A stretch of 64,000 nt of DNA from contig NZ_LT703006.1 of the NCBI RefSeq assembly GCF_900149695.1, forward strand, positions 248,001 through 312,000. Direction: 5' to 3'. This DNA is from Anderseniella sp. Alg231-50 (lineage in GTDB: Bacteria > Pseudomonadota > Alphaproteobacteria > Rhizobiales > Aestuariivirgaceae). Below are positions 1 to 8,133 of this stretch, piece by piece. The translations under genes were made by a program, and so were the position numbers. The number at the start of each line of letters is the position of its first letter. Positions within the stretch are counted from its first letter, which is position 1. Below the pieces are notes generated by a model. The model ran no database searches. It saw only the letters and a program-made list of their open reading frames with translations, and was not told the origin of the DNA.

Positions 1-2
1 AT

Positions 3-701
3 GCTGCCGAGGTCACCCGTGGCAGCAAGGTTCTGGATGTCGCGACCGGAGCCGGATATGTCGCGGCATCAGCCGTGCAGAGAGGCGCGAGGGCTGTCGG
101 GATCGATTTTTCCGCCGCGCAGATCGACCTGGCCAGACAAACCTTTCCGGAAGTGGAATTCAGAAAGGCGAGTGCCGAAGCACTGCCGTTCTCTCCAGAT
201 ACGTTCGATGCTGTGGTCATGGGGTTCGGCATGAACCATATGCCGGATCCCGAAGCGGCATTTGGCGAAGCCTGCAGGGTTCTGAAACCTGGCGGCCGTT
301 TCGCATTCACGGTGTGGTCGCAACCCAACCCCGGCGAAGGCTTCGGAATTGTCCTGTCGGCCATTGAAACCCACAGTGCGGCATATGCCAGCCTGCCTCC
401 TGCGCCACCCTACTTCCGCTTTGCGAACCCGGACGAGACCGCCGCAGTGTTCACTCAGGCCGGCTTTGTAGAACCGGCCACCGTGACCGTGCCGCAATAC
501 TGGCGCCACACCTCACCGGATCAGGTGTTCGATGCCTTCAACGAGGGCGCTGTTCGCGCCACCGCCATGTTGCGGGCCCAACCCGCCGACGCGCGGCACG
601 CCATACGATCTGAAGTGAAAAGCGAAGTGACCAAACTGCGCCAGGGCGATTACTATGTCATCCCAGTGCCAGCCGCACTGTCTTCGGCGACAAAACCGTA
701 A
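3..701 (+). CDS. SAM-dependent methyltransferase, 5' end cut by window edge
   Basis: A class I S-adenosylmethionine-dependent methyltransferase whose N-terminus lies before the window; reading frame 3 is open from the first bases. The glycine-rich SAM-binding motif I (VLDVATGAGYVA) is near the start of the visible part. It is followed by an acidic residue after the second strand (AVGID), the motif around DAVVMGFGMNHMPDP, and the motif CRVLKPGGRFAFTVW typical of the Methyltransf_11/UbiE group. The substrate cannot be told. The C-terminus (about 65 residues) is less conserved. It ends convergently with the next gene, about 50 bp away. The family call is firm; the acceptor is unknown. Confidence 0.85.
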   Translation, partial: AAEVTRGSKVLDVATGAGYVAASAVQRGARAVGIDFSAAQIDLARQTFPEVEFRKASAEALPFSPDTFDAVVMGFGMNHMPDPEAAFGEACRVLKPGGRFAFTVWSQPNPGEGFGIVLSAIETHSAAYASLPPAPPYFRFANPDETAAVFTQAGFVEPATVTVPQYWRHTSPDQVFDAFNEGAVRATAMLRAQPADARHAIRSEVKSEVTKLRQGDYYVIPVPAALSSATKP

Positions 702-752
702 GAACATCAGTTCTCCGGCCGCCAGCGTTCACGCAAGCCGACAGCAACGCAG

Positions 753-1616
753 CTACCAGCCCTTGAAGTCGAGGAACCCCTGCCCGGTCCAAACAAGGTC
801 CTCGTCGACATCACCGATGTTGGCGGCGTCCTTGCCGTCATACTCAAACGCGTTGAGAACAATGCGGATGGCGTTCAGGCGGGCCCGCTTCTGGTCATTG
901 GCATCGAGCACCGTCCACGGCGCATGATCGGTGTCGGTATTCCGGAACATGTCTGTGATCGCCCGGGTATAGGCATCCCACTTGCGCACCGACTTGGTGT
1001 CGATGGGCGACAGCTTCCATTGCTTCAGGGGGTTGGTCTTGCGCTCGTAAAACCGTTTCAGCTGTTCCGGGCGTTCCACCGTCAGCCAGAACTTGAACAG
1101 GTGGATGCCTTCGCGCTCCAGCATGCCTTCGAACACCGGGGCTTCCATGAAGAAATCCTGCACCTGGTCTTCACTGCAGAAACCGAACACCCGTTCAACG
1201 CCTGCCCGGTTGTACCAGGAGCGATCGTAGAACACCATTTCTCCTTCGGTCGGCAGGTGGTCGATATAGCGCTGGAAATACCACTGGCCGCGCTCGACAT
1301 CCGACGGTTTGGACAGGGCCACGGTGCGTGCTGCCCGCGGGTTCAGGTTCAACTGGAAGCGCCGGATCGTGCCGCCCTTGCCGGCTGCATCACGGCCTTC
1401 GAACACCATCACCACCCGCTCATTGTTCTCTCGTACCCAGCGTTGCAGCTTCACCAGTTCGACCTGCAGGGCTTCAAGATGGTCTTCATACTTGGATTCC
1501 TTGATTTTCTTGTCGCGGATATAATCGCCATGCGGAAACGTGTGGGCGTCAATTTCCGGCGGAAGATCGTCAAATTCCAGCGACCACTGTTTCGCAGCTA
1601 TTTTCCTGGCAACCAT
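753..1616 (-). CDS. ppk2: Polyphosphate kinase 2 (PPK2 family)
   Basis: A cytoplasmic enzyme that transfers phosphate between polyphosphate and nucleoside di- or monophosphates. The Walker A loop GRDAAGKGG is at about residues 74-82. The second PPK2 signature, FYDRSWYNRAGVERVFGF, lies near residue 130, and the basic lid segment (ERKTNPLKQWKLSPID) follows. The length of 287 aa is that of one-domain PPK2 proteins. Upstream in-frame TTG is possible, but the ATG at 1616 sits behind an AAGGG-like site and is preferred. The short one-domain form can act in either direction or on AMP in different classes; the class cannot be fixed by eye. It lies 34 bp downstream of the amine oxidase gene and may be co-transcribed with it. 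Confidence 0.92.
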   Translation of the reverse strand: MVARKIAAKQWSLEFDDLPPEIDAHTFPHGDYIRDKKIKESKYEDHLEALQVELVKLQRWVRENNERVVMVFEGRDAAGKGGTIRRFQLNLNPRAARTVALSKPSDVERGQWYFQRYIDHLPTEGEMVFYDRSWYNRAGVERVFGFCSEDQVQDFFMEAPVFEGMLEREGIHLFKFWLTVERPEQLKRFYERKTNPLKQWKLSPIDTKSVRKWDAYTRAITDMFRNTDTDHAPWTVLDANDQKRARLNAIRIVLNAFEYDGKDAANIGDVDEDLVWTGQGFLDFKGW

Positions 1617-1650
1617 CTTCAATGCCCTTCATAAACCGGGGTCACGCCCC

Positions 1651-2997
1651 CTAACGCCATCTGTCTGCCGCACCATACCCCAGATACGCCGCCTTGAGGT
1701 ATTGAACCCGCAAGGATGGTAAAACAAACCGCCCGGGCAGTGATTGCATCATGGCCGGCAGCGCGTCTTTATGTTGCCTCGTACCTGCGATCACGTCCGC
1801 CAGCCGGTTGGCCGCATAGCTTGCCATGGCCACGCCGTTGCCGTGCCAGCCGAAGGCGCCCCATACATTGTCCATGCCGTCAATCGGCCCGGCAAACGGC
1901 AGCCTCGTCGACGTCATGCAGACCAGCCCGCCCCAGGAGTATTCTGTTTCGACGTGTGAAAGCCGGGGAAAGAAACTGTCAAAATCGGCCCGCAGCGAGC
2001 GCTGGATCGCCTTCATGCCCTCAGGCGATGCATCTGTGCCGCCGCGTCCGCCAAACATGAAGCGGTTGTCCGGCAGCAACCTGAAATAGTGCAGCAGGTT
2101 CAGGGTATCGTAGGACGGGTCGGTCCGAGTCCAGCCCTGCGCCTTCAGTTCGTTATCGCTGATCGGGCGGGTCACGATAATCCGGGTCAGCGCCGGCAAC
2201 AGCCTGCCGCCGATGGCTGCGGGCAGTGTTTCATCGGTATAGCCGTTGCTGGCCACAAGCACGGTTTTCGACGTCACCTGTCCGGCGCCCGCCTTGAGTG
2301 TATGCAGCCCGGTTTCCGAGTTCCAGTCTGTTACCTCGGAGTTTGAAAATACCGTCACTCCGGCATCGATAGCCGCCCGCGCCAGCCCGCGCACATATTT
2401 CAGCGGGTGCAGCCCGAAGGTAATGTCGCTTTGCAGGCCGGCATGAAACGCATCGCTGTCATTGCCGCGCTCCGCAAGCTCTTCACGGCTCAAGAATGTA
2501 GAGTCGATGCCGAAGCTGTCTCGCAGGAAAGCCTGTTCCTCCTTGAGGTCCTTTATCGCCGTTTCATTGTGCGCCAGTTGCAGTTCACCGTTTCCGGTGC
2601 GTTCCGCGTCGATACCGTTGGCGGCAAGGAATTCACCGACAAAATCAACCGCCTCACGCTGCGCTGTATGAAACCGCCCGGTTTCCTGGAGACCGAACCG
2701 TTTGATCATCTGGCCATAGGAGAGTTTCGATGAACCCGGGCAGCAGAACCCGCCATTGCGTCCTGACGCACCCCAGCCAATGTCACCGGCTTCCAGCACA
2801 CACACCTTGAGCCCGTGGGCTTTCGTCAATTGCAGGGCAGCATGCAGACCCGCATAACCGCCGCCGATGACCGCCACATCTGCCGTGTGTGCACCGTCCA
2901 GCGACTGTGTGGTCCGGCCCAGCGGGTCAGCGGAGGCTTCCCAGTAACTAGGCACAGTGGTGGAAAAATCAAAAGCGGCAGGGTGATAAAGTCTCAT
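1651..2997 (-). CDS. FAD-dependent amine oxidoreductase (DAO family, PuuB-like)
   Basis: A D-amino-acid-oxidase-fold flavoenzyme of 448 aa. The ADP-binding GxGxxG motif is ADVAVIGGGYAGLHAAL at about residues 39-55, followed by the ribose-binding acidic residue in VLEAGDIG. The segment GWGASGRNGG is characteristic of the gamma-glutamylputrescine oxidase / YgaF-like branch. The C-terminal half contains the second FAD contact region around WGGLVCMTSTRLPFAGP and GWHGNGVAMASYAANRLAD. The substrate is probably a secondary or primary amine, but no polyamine genes are adjacent, so this is not proven. It is divergent from the glycosidase gene; the 213-bp gap between them holds two strong stem-loops. 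Confidence 0.85.
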   Translation of the reverse strand: MRLYHPAAFDFSTTVPSYWEASADPLGRTTQSLDGAHTADVAVIGGGYAGLHAALQLTKAHGLKVCVLEAGDIGWGASGRNGGFCCPGSSKLSYGQMIKRFGLQETGRFHTAQREAVDFVGEFLAANGIDAERTGNGELQLAHNETAIKDLKEEQAFLRDSFGIDSTFLSREELAERGNDSDAFHAGLQSDITFGLHPLKYVRGLARAAIDAGVTVFSNSEVTDWNSETGLHTLKAGAGQVTSKTVLVASNGYTDETLPAAIGGRLLPALTRIIVTRPISDNELKAQGWTRTDPSYDTLNLLHYFRLLPDNRFMFGGRGGTDASPEGMKAIQRSLRADFDSFFPRLSHVETEYSWGGLVCMTSTRLPFAGPIDGMDNVWGAFGWHGNGVAMASYAANRLADVIAGTRQHKDALPAMMQSLPGRFVLPSLRVQYLKAAYLGYGAADRWR

Positions 2998-3006
2998 AAG
3001 ATCGGG

Positions 3007-3035
3007 ATGGTTTTGGTTGCTTCAGCCAAAACCAT
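3007..3035. other. Intergenic stem-loop 1 (10-bp stem)
   Basis: A perfect 10-bp inverted repeat (ATGGTTTTGG and CCAAAACCAT) around a 9-nt loop, about 10 bp upstream of the amine oxidase start codon. It would lie in that gene's 5' leader or promoter. No T-run follows it, so it is not an ordinary terminator. Confidence 0.55.
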
Positions 3036-3058
3036 AAACCTGATCGCACACAAAGTGT

Positions 3059-3101
3059 TAGTGCAACTTCATGGTTTCTTCGAAACCCAGAAGTTGCACT
3101 A
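3059..3101. other. Intergenic stem-loop 2 (12 + 6 bp)
   Basis: Outer arms TAGTGCAACTTC (3059-3070) and GAAGTTGCACTA (3090-3101) pair perfectly. After a 2x2 internal loop, GGTTTC and GAAACC pair around a TTC loop. This is a long hairpin in the divergent intergenic region with no T-tract on either side. It may be an operator, a leader structure or a repeat-family member. Confidence 0.6.
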
Positions 3102-3210
3102 GCTGGAACCTGATGCGGCAACCGGAAAACGTCAAGCAATGAAACGGGGGTTGCAGACCACCGCGGGCAACAGATAAACAGGAATTGGTGAGTTTTTCCG
3201 TTTACAGTCC

Positions 3211-4326
3211 ATGTCATTCAAACCGATCACATTGCTGGCCTGCCTGAGCATTGCCCTTTCGGCGGCGGTACCGATTTGCGATGCGCGCCCGGTCACCCGC
3301 GAACAGGGCCTGCACAAGATGTATGGTCAACTGGTGATCAAGGGCTTTGCCGGGTTCAGCGCAAAAGACCCGCGCGTGCGTACCGTGCGCAAGGCGCTTG
3401 AGCAGAGCCTGCTCGGCGGGGTCATCCTGTTCCAGAAGAATATCAAGAACCCGAAGCAAGTCGCTGCCTTGACTCAGGTTTTCCGATCTGCCGATATCCG
3501 CTACACCCCGATCATCGCGGTTGACGAGGAAGGCGGTGCCGTCGAGCGCCTCAACCGCGCCAAGGGGTTCACCTACACACCCGGGCATTTCCGCATGCAG
3601 CAGCGCAGTACCGTTGCCCAGGCCCGCAAGCGTTATGACGGCATGGCCAGGGAGCTGGCCGATGCCGGTTTCAATACCAATTTCGGCCCCGTCGTCGATC
3701 TGCGCCTCAATCCTAAGAACCCGGTCATTGCCCGCAATTACCGCTCGTTCGGCATCCACCCGCTTTATGTGGCACGCTATGCGCAGAGTTTCGTCGCCGC
3801 CCATGATGCGACCGGCATCGGCACCGCACTGAAACACTGGCCGGGCCACGGCTCATCGACAAAGGACAGCCACCGGCACTTTGTCGACGTCACCAGGCAC
3901 TGGCAGCGCATCGAGATTGAACCGTACCGCCGCCTGTTCGCCAAGGGTTATTCGGGCATGGTGATGACGTCGCACGTCTATCACCGTGACTGGGGCAATG
4001 CCCAGAAACTGCCCGCCTCGCTGTCGCCGGTGGCCATCAAGACCATGCTGCGCGATGACCTGGGGTTTGACGGCGTGGTCATCACCGACGACCTGCAGAT
4101 GCGCAGCATCAGTTCCAGACGCAAGCTGGAAGATGCCATCATCATGGCCCTGGCGGCAGGCAATGACATTGTGCTGATCGGCAATGTGCTGGCGCAGGCC
4201 CCGTCGAACCCCGACTTCGCCGTTCGTGCCATAGCCCGCGGCGTCAGGGACGGCCGGTTGAATTTCAAGCAATTGTACCGGTCATGGCAGCGCGTGATCG
4301 CCTACAAGGCCCGCATCAGGCGTTAG
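3211..4326 (+). CDS. Glycoside hydrolase family 3 protein (NagZ-like), exported
   Basis: A 371-aa GH3 N-terminal (TIM-barrel) domain protein related to beta-N-acetylhexosaminidases. The NagZ-type motif KHWPGHGSSTKDSH at residues 208-221 carries the Asp-His dyad of the flexible loop. VVITDDLQM at 289-297 holds the catalytic Asp nucleophile. An N-terminal hydrophobic stretch ending ICDARP at about residue 27 looks like a signal peptide, so unlike E. coli NagZ, which is cytoplasmic, this copy is probably periplasmic. There is no GH3 C-terminal domain, as expected for the NagZ branch. A role in peptidoglycan turnover is inferred from the family. No strong ribosome-binding site precedes the ATG, but no better start is seen. 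Confidence 0.88.
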   Translation: MSFKPITLLACLSIALSAAVPICDARPVTREQGLHKMYGQLVIKGFAGFSAKDPRVRTVRKALEQSLLGGVILFQKNIKNPKQVAALTQVFRSADIRYTPIIAVDEEGGAVERLNRAKGFTYTPGHFRMQQRSTVAQARKRYDGMARELADAGFNTNFGPVVDLRLNPKNPVIARNYRSFGIHPLYVARYAQSFVAAHDATGIGTALKHWPGHGSSTKDSHRHFVDVTRHWQRIEIEPYRRLFAKGYSGMVMTSHVYHRDWGNAQKLPASLSPVAIKTMLRDDLGFDGVVITDDLQMRSISSRRKLEDAIIMALAAGNDIVLIGNVLAQAPSNPDFAVRAIARGVRDGRLNFKQLYRSWQRVIAYKARIRR

Positions 4327-4393
4327 ACAATAGCTTCGATATCATGACGAAACTTTGAATGCGCATGGCTGGCGGATGGGCTATACAGGCCCC

Positions 4394-4786
4394 ATGCAGA
4401 TGATTTCAAAAGCCCTCGCTGCGGCGCTTTTCCTGTGCCTGATGTCGCTCAGCGTCAACGCGGCCAGTCTGGTCATGTTCGATCGCAAGGGCTGCCCGTG
4501 GTGTGCCAAGTGGCATGCCGAGATCGGGGTTGAAACTTACAATGCCGGGCCTGAAGGGCGCACTGCCCCGCTGCGTGTGCTGGATGTCGCCTCACCGCGC
4601 CCCAAGGACCTGAAAGGCATTGGCGGCATTGTCGGCACGCCGACATTTGTATTGGTCGAGAATGGCCGCGAGATCGACCGCATGGTCGGTTATCCCGGCA
4701 AGCAGGTGTTCTTCGGCAAGGTCCAGCTGATGCTCGACAAGCTGTCCGGCGCCGACAAGCAGTACAAGACCATAATTGTGCAGTAG
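4394..4786 (+). CDS. SoxS-like periplasmic thioredoxin-fold protein
   Basis: A small (130 aa) secreted thioredoxin-fold protein. The start at 4394 gives a clean signal peptide (MQMISKALAAALFLCLM, cleavage near VNAAS); an ATG 39 bp earlier would bury it. The redox motif is CPWC, inside GCPWCAKWHAEIG, and a cis-Pro segment GIVGTPTFVLVENG follows. This pattern matches the SoxS/SoxW-type thioredoxins found near sulfur oxidation genes. It lies immediately upstream of two YeeE/YedE-type sulfur transport genes, so a role in thiol or thiosulfate handling in the periplasm is likely. No sox catabolic genes are in the window. Confidence 0.8.
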   Translation: MQMISKALAAALFLCLMSLSVNAASLVMFDRKGCPWCAKWHAEIGVETYNAGPEGRTAPLRVLDVASPRPKDLKGIGGIVGTPTFVLVENGREIDRMVGYPGKQVFFGKVQLMLDKLSGADKQYKTIIVQ

Positions 4787-4889
4787 CCGGAACTGATCGA
4801 CGCGCATTGATCTGTCGCATTGACGCAGCAAGCGGGTTTCCTCACATGTTCGCAAAGATACATTCCAATCTGCTGGAGACTGGACGCCC

Positions 4890-5321
4890 ATGAACTTCGA
4901 CTTCACCAATGCCCTGTTCGGGCTGGCAGGCGGTATTCTTATCGGCCTGTCGGCGTCCCTGCTGCTGCTGGCCAATGGCCGCATTGCCGGGATCAGTGGC
5001 ATCACCGGCTCGCTGGTTGCATTAAAGCTGCCTGCCGCCTGGACTGAAAGCCTTGTGTTCCTGGCAGGTCTCGTGGCAGCACCTGCCCTTTATGCACTGC
5101 TCATCGCCCCTCCCGCCATCACCATAACCGGGTCCGTGCCGCTGCTGATCGCAGGCGGCGTGCTGGTCGGCATCGGCTCTCGCCTGGGGTCGGGCTGCAC
5201 CAGTGGACACGGCGTTTGCGGCATGTCCCGCCTCTCCAAACGCTCGATACTGGCGACACTGACTTTCATGGGTGTTGCCATCGCGGTGGTCACCGCCTCC
5301 CGCACCCTGATGGCTGGCTGA
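4890..5321 (+). CDS. YeeE/YedE family membrane protein, first half
   Basis: A 143-aa integral membrane protein with about four hydrophobic segments, of the half-size YeeE/YedE (sulfur transport) type. The conserved cysteine motif [24 protein letters not shown] is at residues 100-123. In YeeE, Cys residues in this kind of motif contact thiosulfate. The next gene encodes the partner half. The pair lies downstream of the SoxS-like thioredoxin, which fits uptake of reduced sulfur; this role is inferred from the family. Confidence 0.85.
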   Translation: MNFDFTNALFGLAGGILIGLSASLLLLANGRIAGISGITGSLVALKLPAAWTESLVFLAGLVAAPALYALLIAPPAITITGSVPLLIAGGVLVGIGSRLGSGCTSGHGVCGMSRLSKRSILATLTFMGVAIAVVTASRTLMAG

Positions 5322-5336
5322 AGGGAGGACTTTGAA

Positions 5337-5750
5337 ATGCGCAGACTTGTCGCCCTTCTTGCCGGTTTGATCTTCGGCCTCGGCCTAGTGGTTTCAGACA
5401 TGATCAATCCGGCCCGCGTGCTCGGATTCCTCGACCTGTTCGGCGGCGCATGGGACCCGACACTTGCCTTCGTGATGATCGGGGCGGTAGCGGTCATGGC
5501 GGTTGCATGGTCAATGGCCGGCACGCGGAAGGAACCGGTTTTCGGCGGAGACATGCCGGGCGCCGCTTCCAGCCTGATTGACGGCAAACTCATCGGCGGC
5601 GCCGCCGTCTTCGGTCTCGGCTGGGGTCTGGTGGGCCTGTGCCCCGGCCCGGCTCTCGCCGGTCTGCTGGTCGGCGGTGTACCGGTGCTGGTGTTCATCG
5701 CAGCGATGATTGCCGGCATGGGGGCGCTCAACCTGGTCAACCGGGCCTGA
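5337..5750 (+). CDS. YeeE/YedE (DUF6691) family membrane protein, second half
   Basis: A 137-aa membrane protein, the second half of a split YeeE/YedE transporter. It has LLAGLIFGLGLVVSDMINPARVLGFLDL at the N-terminus and the cysteine motif GWGLVGLCPGPALAGL near residue 100. A GGAGGA-type ribosome-binding site precedes the ATG, and only 15 bp separate it from the first half. The two together would form a full-length transporter with the two pseudo-symmetric cysteine motifs. Confidence 0.85.
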   Translation: MRRLVALLAGLIFGLGLVVSDMINPARVLGFLDLFGGAWDPTLAFVMIGAVAVMAVAWSMAGTRKEPVFGGDMPGAASSLIDGKLIGGAAVFGLGWGLVGLCPGPALAGLLVGGVPVLVFIAAMIAGMGALNLVNRA

Positions 5751-5811
5751 TTCCTGCCTGTGCACAACCTCGCCTGTCCGGTGCTGTTATCGCCATAAAA
5801 GTGTTACGCTA

Positions 5812-5827
5812 GGTTACCGACGTAACC
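5812..5827. promoter_or_regulatory. Palindrome upstream of parA-like gene
   Basis: GGTTAC-CGAC-GTAACC is a perfect 6-4-6 palindrome ending 15 bp before the proposed ATG of the ParA-like gene. A further GTTAC half-site occurs at 5803-5807. The position, overlapping the expected promoter or leader, suggests an operator, possibly for autoregulation, or a partition-type binding site. Confidence 0.45.
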
Positions 5828-5842
5828 GGAGTGCATTGTGCG

Positions 5843-6499
5843 ATGACCGGCAAGATCATTACCGTTACCCAGCAAAAAGGCGGGTCTGGCAAGACCACAC
5901 TGGCCGCTCACATTGCCGTCGCCTGCGCGAAAAACCGCAAGCTCAAGACCGCCATTCTCGATACCGATCCGCAGGGCAGCCTCGGGCGCTGGTTCATGGC
6001 GCGCAAGGAACACGCCAATGGGGCGGGGCCTGACATGACCTTCCGCACCGCCAGTGCATGGGGTGCGCGCTATGAGGCACAAGCGCTGGCGGAAGAGCAC
6101 GATATTGTGGTCATCGACACCCCGCCAAAGATGGGCGTGGACGGCAGGCCGGCAATCGAAACCGCCGACCTGGTTGTGATCCCGGTGGCCCCGTCACCGG
6201 TAGACCTGTGGGCGACCGAACCCACCATCGAAATGACCAGGGGCGAAAAGAAACCGGCCCTGATGGTGCTCAACCGCGCCAATCAGCGCGCCCGCCTGAC
6301 CGGCGAGATCGCCGAAGCATTAAAGGAACTGGGGACCACGGCAGCCGAAACCATGATCGGCAATCGCATCATTTTCGCATCGTGCATGGGCGATGGCCGG
6401 TCGGTGATGGAAAGCCAGCGTTCAGGCCCGGCAGCGCGTGAAATTCTCGAACTCACCCATGAAATCGTCATGAGCCTGAAACAGCAGGACGCGGCCTAA
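5843..6499 (+). CDS. Orphan ParA/MinD-family ATPase
   Basis: A 218-aa P-loop ATPase of the ParA/MinD family. The deviant Walker A motif QQKGGSGKTTLAAH, with its signature lysine, is near the N-terminus. ILDTDPQGSLGRW is the switch I region and VVIDTPPK the Walker B/switch II region. It lacks an N-terminal HTH, so it is the short type. There is no ParB next to it, so it may place a protein complex or act in a plasmid-like partition system without an adjacent partner. The ATG at 5843 is chosen over a GTG at 5831 because GGAG at 5828 fits the former. Its stop codon overlaps the stop of the convergent gene by 4 bp. Confidence 0.87.
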   Translation: MTGKIITVTQQKGGSGKTTLAAHIAVACAKNRKLKTAILDTDPQGSLGRWFMARKEHANGAGPDMTFRTASAWGARYEAQALAEEHDIVVIDTPPKMGVDGRPAIETADLVVIPVAPSPVDLWATEPTIEMTRGEKKPALMVLNRANQRARLTGEIAEALKELGTTAAETMIGNRIIFASCMGDGRSVMESQRSGPAAREILELTHEIVMSLKQQDAA

Positions 6500-8103
6500 C
6501 CCTTCAGCGCCGCAATCACCTCGTCTGTTTTCACCACTTTCGACACGTTCTGCAGGGCGAAGTTGATCGATGCATTGTGCCATTCCGCGTTCATGGTCGA
6601 ACAGCCGTCTTCCGGGATCACCATGTGATAGCCCTTGTCAGCACCTGTACGTGCCGTGTGCTCGATGGACATGTTGGTCCACGCACCGGTCTCGATGATG
6701 GTATCGCGCCCCGTCGCCTTCAATATGGTTTCAAGGCTGGTGCCTTCCCATGCGCTCATCCGGCTCTTGGTCACCACGTGATCGCCGTCTTTGGGTTCGA
6801 GCCCGGACACCGGCGCCACGCCCCAGGTGCCGCGCACCAGCGCGTTGGCATCGCGCAGGCCTTCAAACAGGGGCGCGTTCATGGTGACGCCCGGTGCGCC
6901 CGGCTCGACAATGAACCAGACATGGATCACCGGCACGCCGGCGGCCCGGCAGGCATCCGCCAGCCGCCTGATATTCTCGATATTGTTCTGCTGCTTGCAG
7001 TGGCCCGGTGAGCCTGACTCGGCAAACGCCCCACCGTCGATGACAACGTCGTTCTGCATGTCCTGGATGATCAGCGCGCAGCGAAACGGCTGCAGGAGCA
7101 ATCCGTTCCCAGCCGGTGGCGATGCCGTTGCTTGCGCAGACGCGGAGGCTGTGGGGGCGGGAGAAGACGATTGCGACGCCCCTGCCCCTGCTTTCATGAA
7201 CGGTTCATTGCGCGGGCCGACCCTGGTCTCGACGGAGTACAGCGAATGGGTGGCGCAGATGAACAGCGTGCGCCAGTCCTCGCCGCCCCAGTGAATATTG
7301 GCAACCAGTTCCGGCACCTGCACCTTGCCGATCAGCACGCCTTGCGGATTGTAGACCCAGATACCGGCGGGCGCGGTTACCCAGACATTGCCGTGCATGT
7401 CGCACTTCATGCCGTCCGGCACACCCGGCTTCATGCTGTCATGGATACCGGAGGCAAACTGCCGGCCATTGGCCAGCTTGCCGCTGGCAGTTACGTCGTA
7501 AACGCGAATGTTGGCCTGCACCGTGTCATTGATGTAGAGCAGTTTTTCGTCCGGCGAGAAACACAAACCATTGGGCTGGGTAAAGGTATAGCGGTCCACA
7601 ACCAGTTCAGGTTCCGGGCCCGGCGCTGCCCCAGCGGCTATCTTGAAGACGCCCTGGAACCCGAGCTGCACTTCACGCTCGACCCCGAACCCCGGCATCC
7701 GGCCATAGGTCGGATCGGTGAACCAGATCGAGCCGTCCGACTTCACCACAAGGTCGTTAGGGCTGTTCAGCTCGCGGCCTTCATAATGGCTGGCCAACAC
7801 CTGGCGGCTGCCGTCCGGACGAAACCGGGCAACCGACGACGTAGCGTGCTCGCAGACCAGAAGGTTGAGGTCGCCGTCATAGGTCATGCCGTTGCCCTTG
7901 TTGGACGGGTGCATCACCTCCCTGACGCCATGGCTGTCCCACCGCCGCCGCTTGTCATCCGGCATGTCGGAGAACAGCAGGTACTGCTCCGCCGGATGCC
8001 AGATCGGGCCTTCGGTGAAATTGAAACCGGTTCCCAGTTGCAGGACCGGGGCATGCTCGTCGATCAGGTCACGGAATGACGGATCAAGCGCATCATGTGC
8101 CAT
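6496..8103 (-). CDS. SMP-30/gluconolactonase - isochorismatase-like fusion protein
   Basis: A 535-aa two-domain protein. Residues 1-300 form an SMP-30/gluconolactonase/LRE beta-propeller. Its expected metal ligands are present: Glu31 in FTEGPIW, Asn178 in QPNGLCF, Asp230 in PDGMKCD, plus the substrate-side Asn116 in SPNDLV. Residues 303-335 are an Ala/Ser/Pro-rich linker. Residues 340-535 form an isochorismatase-like hydrolase domain with Asp348 (ALIIQDMQND) and Lys446 (VVTKSRMSAWEG). The usual nucleophilic Cys is Ser479 (GAWTNMSIEHTA). No signal peptide. The ribosome-binding site GGAGAA is 10 nt upstream. It is the last gene of the train; the two genes before it are also hydrolases of lactone-active families. 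A role in opening and then cleaving a lactone or amide is an inference. Confidence 0.85.
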   Translation of the reverse strand: MAHDALDPSFRDLIDEHAPVLQLGTGFNFTEGPIWHPAEQYLLFSDMPDDKRRRWDSHGVREVMHPSNKGNGMTYDGDLNLLVCEHATSSVARFRPDGSRQVLASHYEGRELNSPNDLVVKSDGSIWFTDPTYGRMPGFGVEREVQLGFQGVFKIAAGAAPGPEPELVVDRYTFTQPNGLCFSPDEKLLYINDTVQANIRVYDVTASGKLANGRQFASGIHDSMKPGVPDGMKCDMHGNVWVTAPAGIWVYNPQGVLIGKVQVPELVANIHWGGEDWRTLFICATHSLYSVETRVGPRNEPFMKAGAGASQSSSPAPTASASAQATASPPAGNGLLLQPFRCALIIQDMQNDVVIDGGAFAESGSPGHCKQQNNIENIRRLADACRAAGVPVIHVWFIVEPGAPGVTMNAPLFEGLRDANALVRGTWGVAPVSGLEPKDGDHVVTKSRMSAWEGTSLETILKATGRDTIIETGAWTNMSIEHTARTGADKGYHMVIPEDGCSTMNAEWHNASINFALQNVSKVVKTDEVIAALKG

Positions 8104-8133
8104 GGCGGGTTTCTCCTCTAGGTCGGTGGGCCG

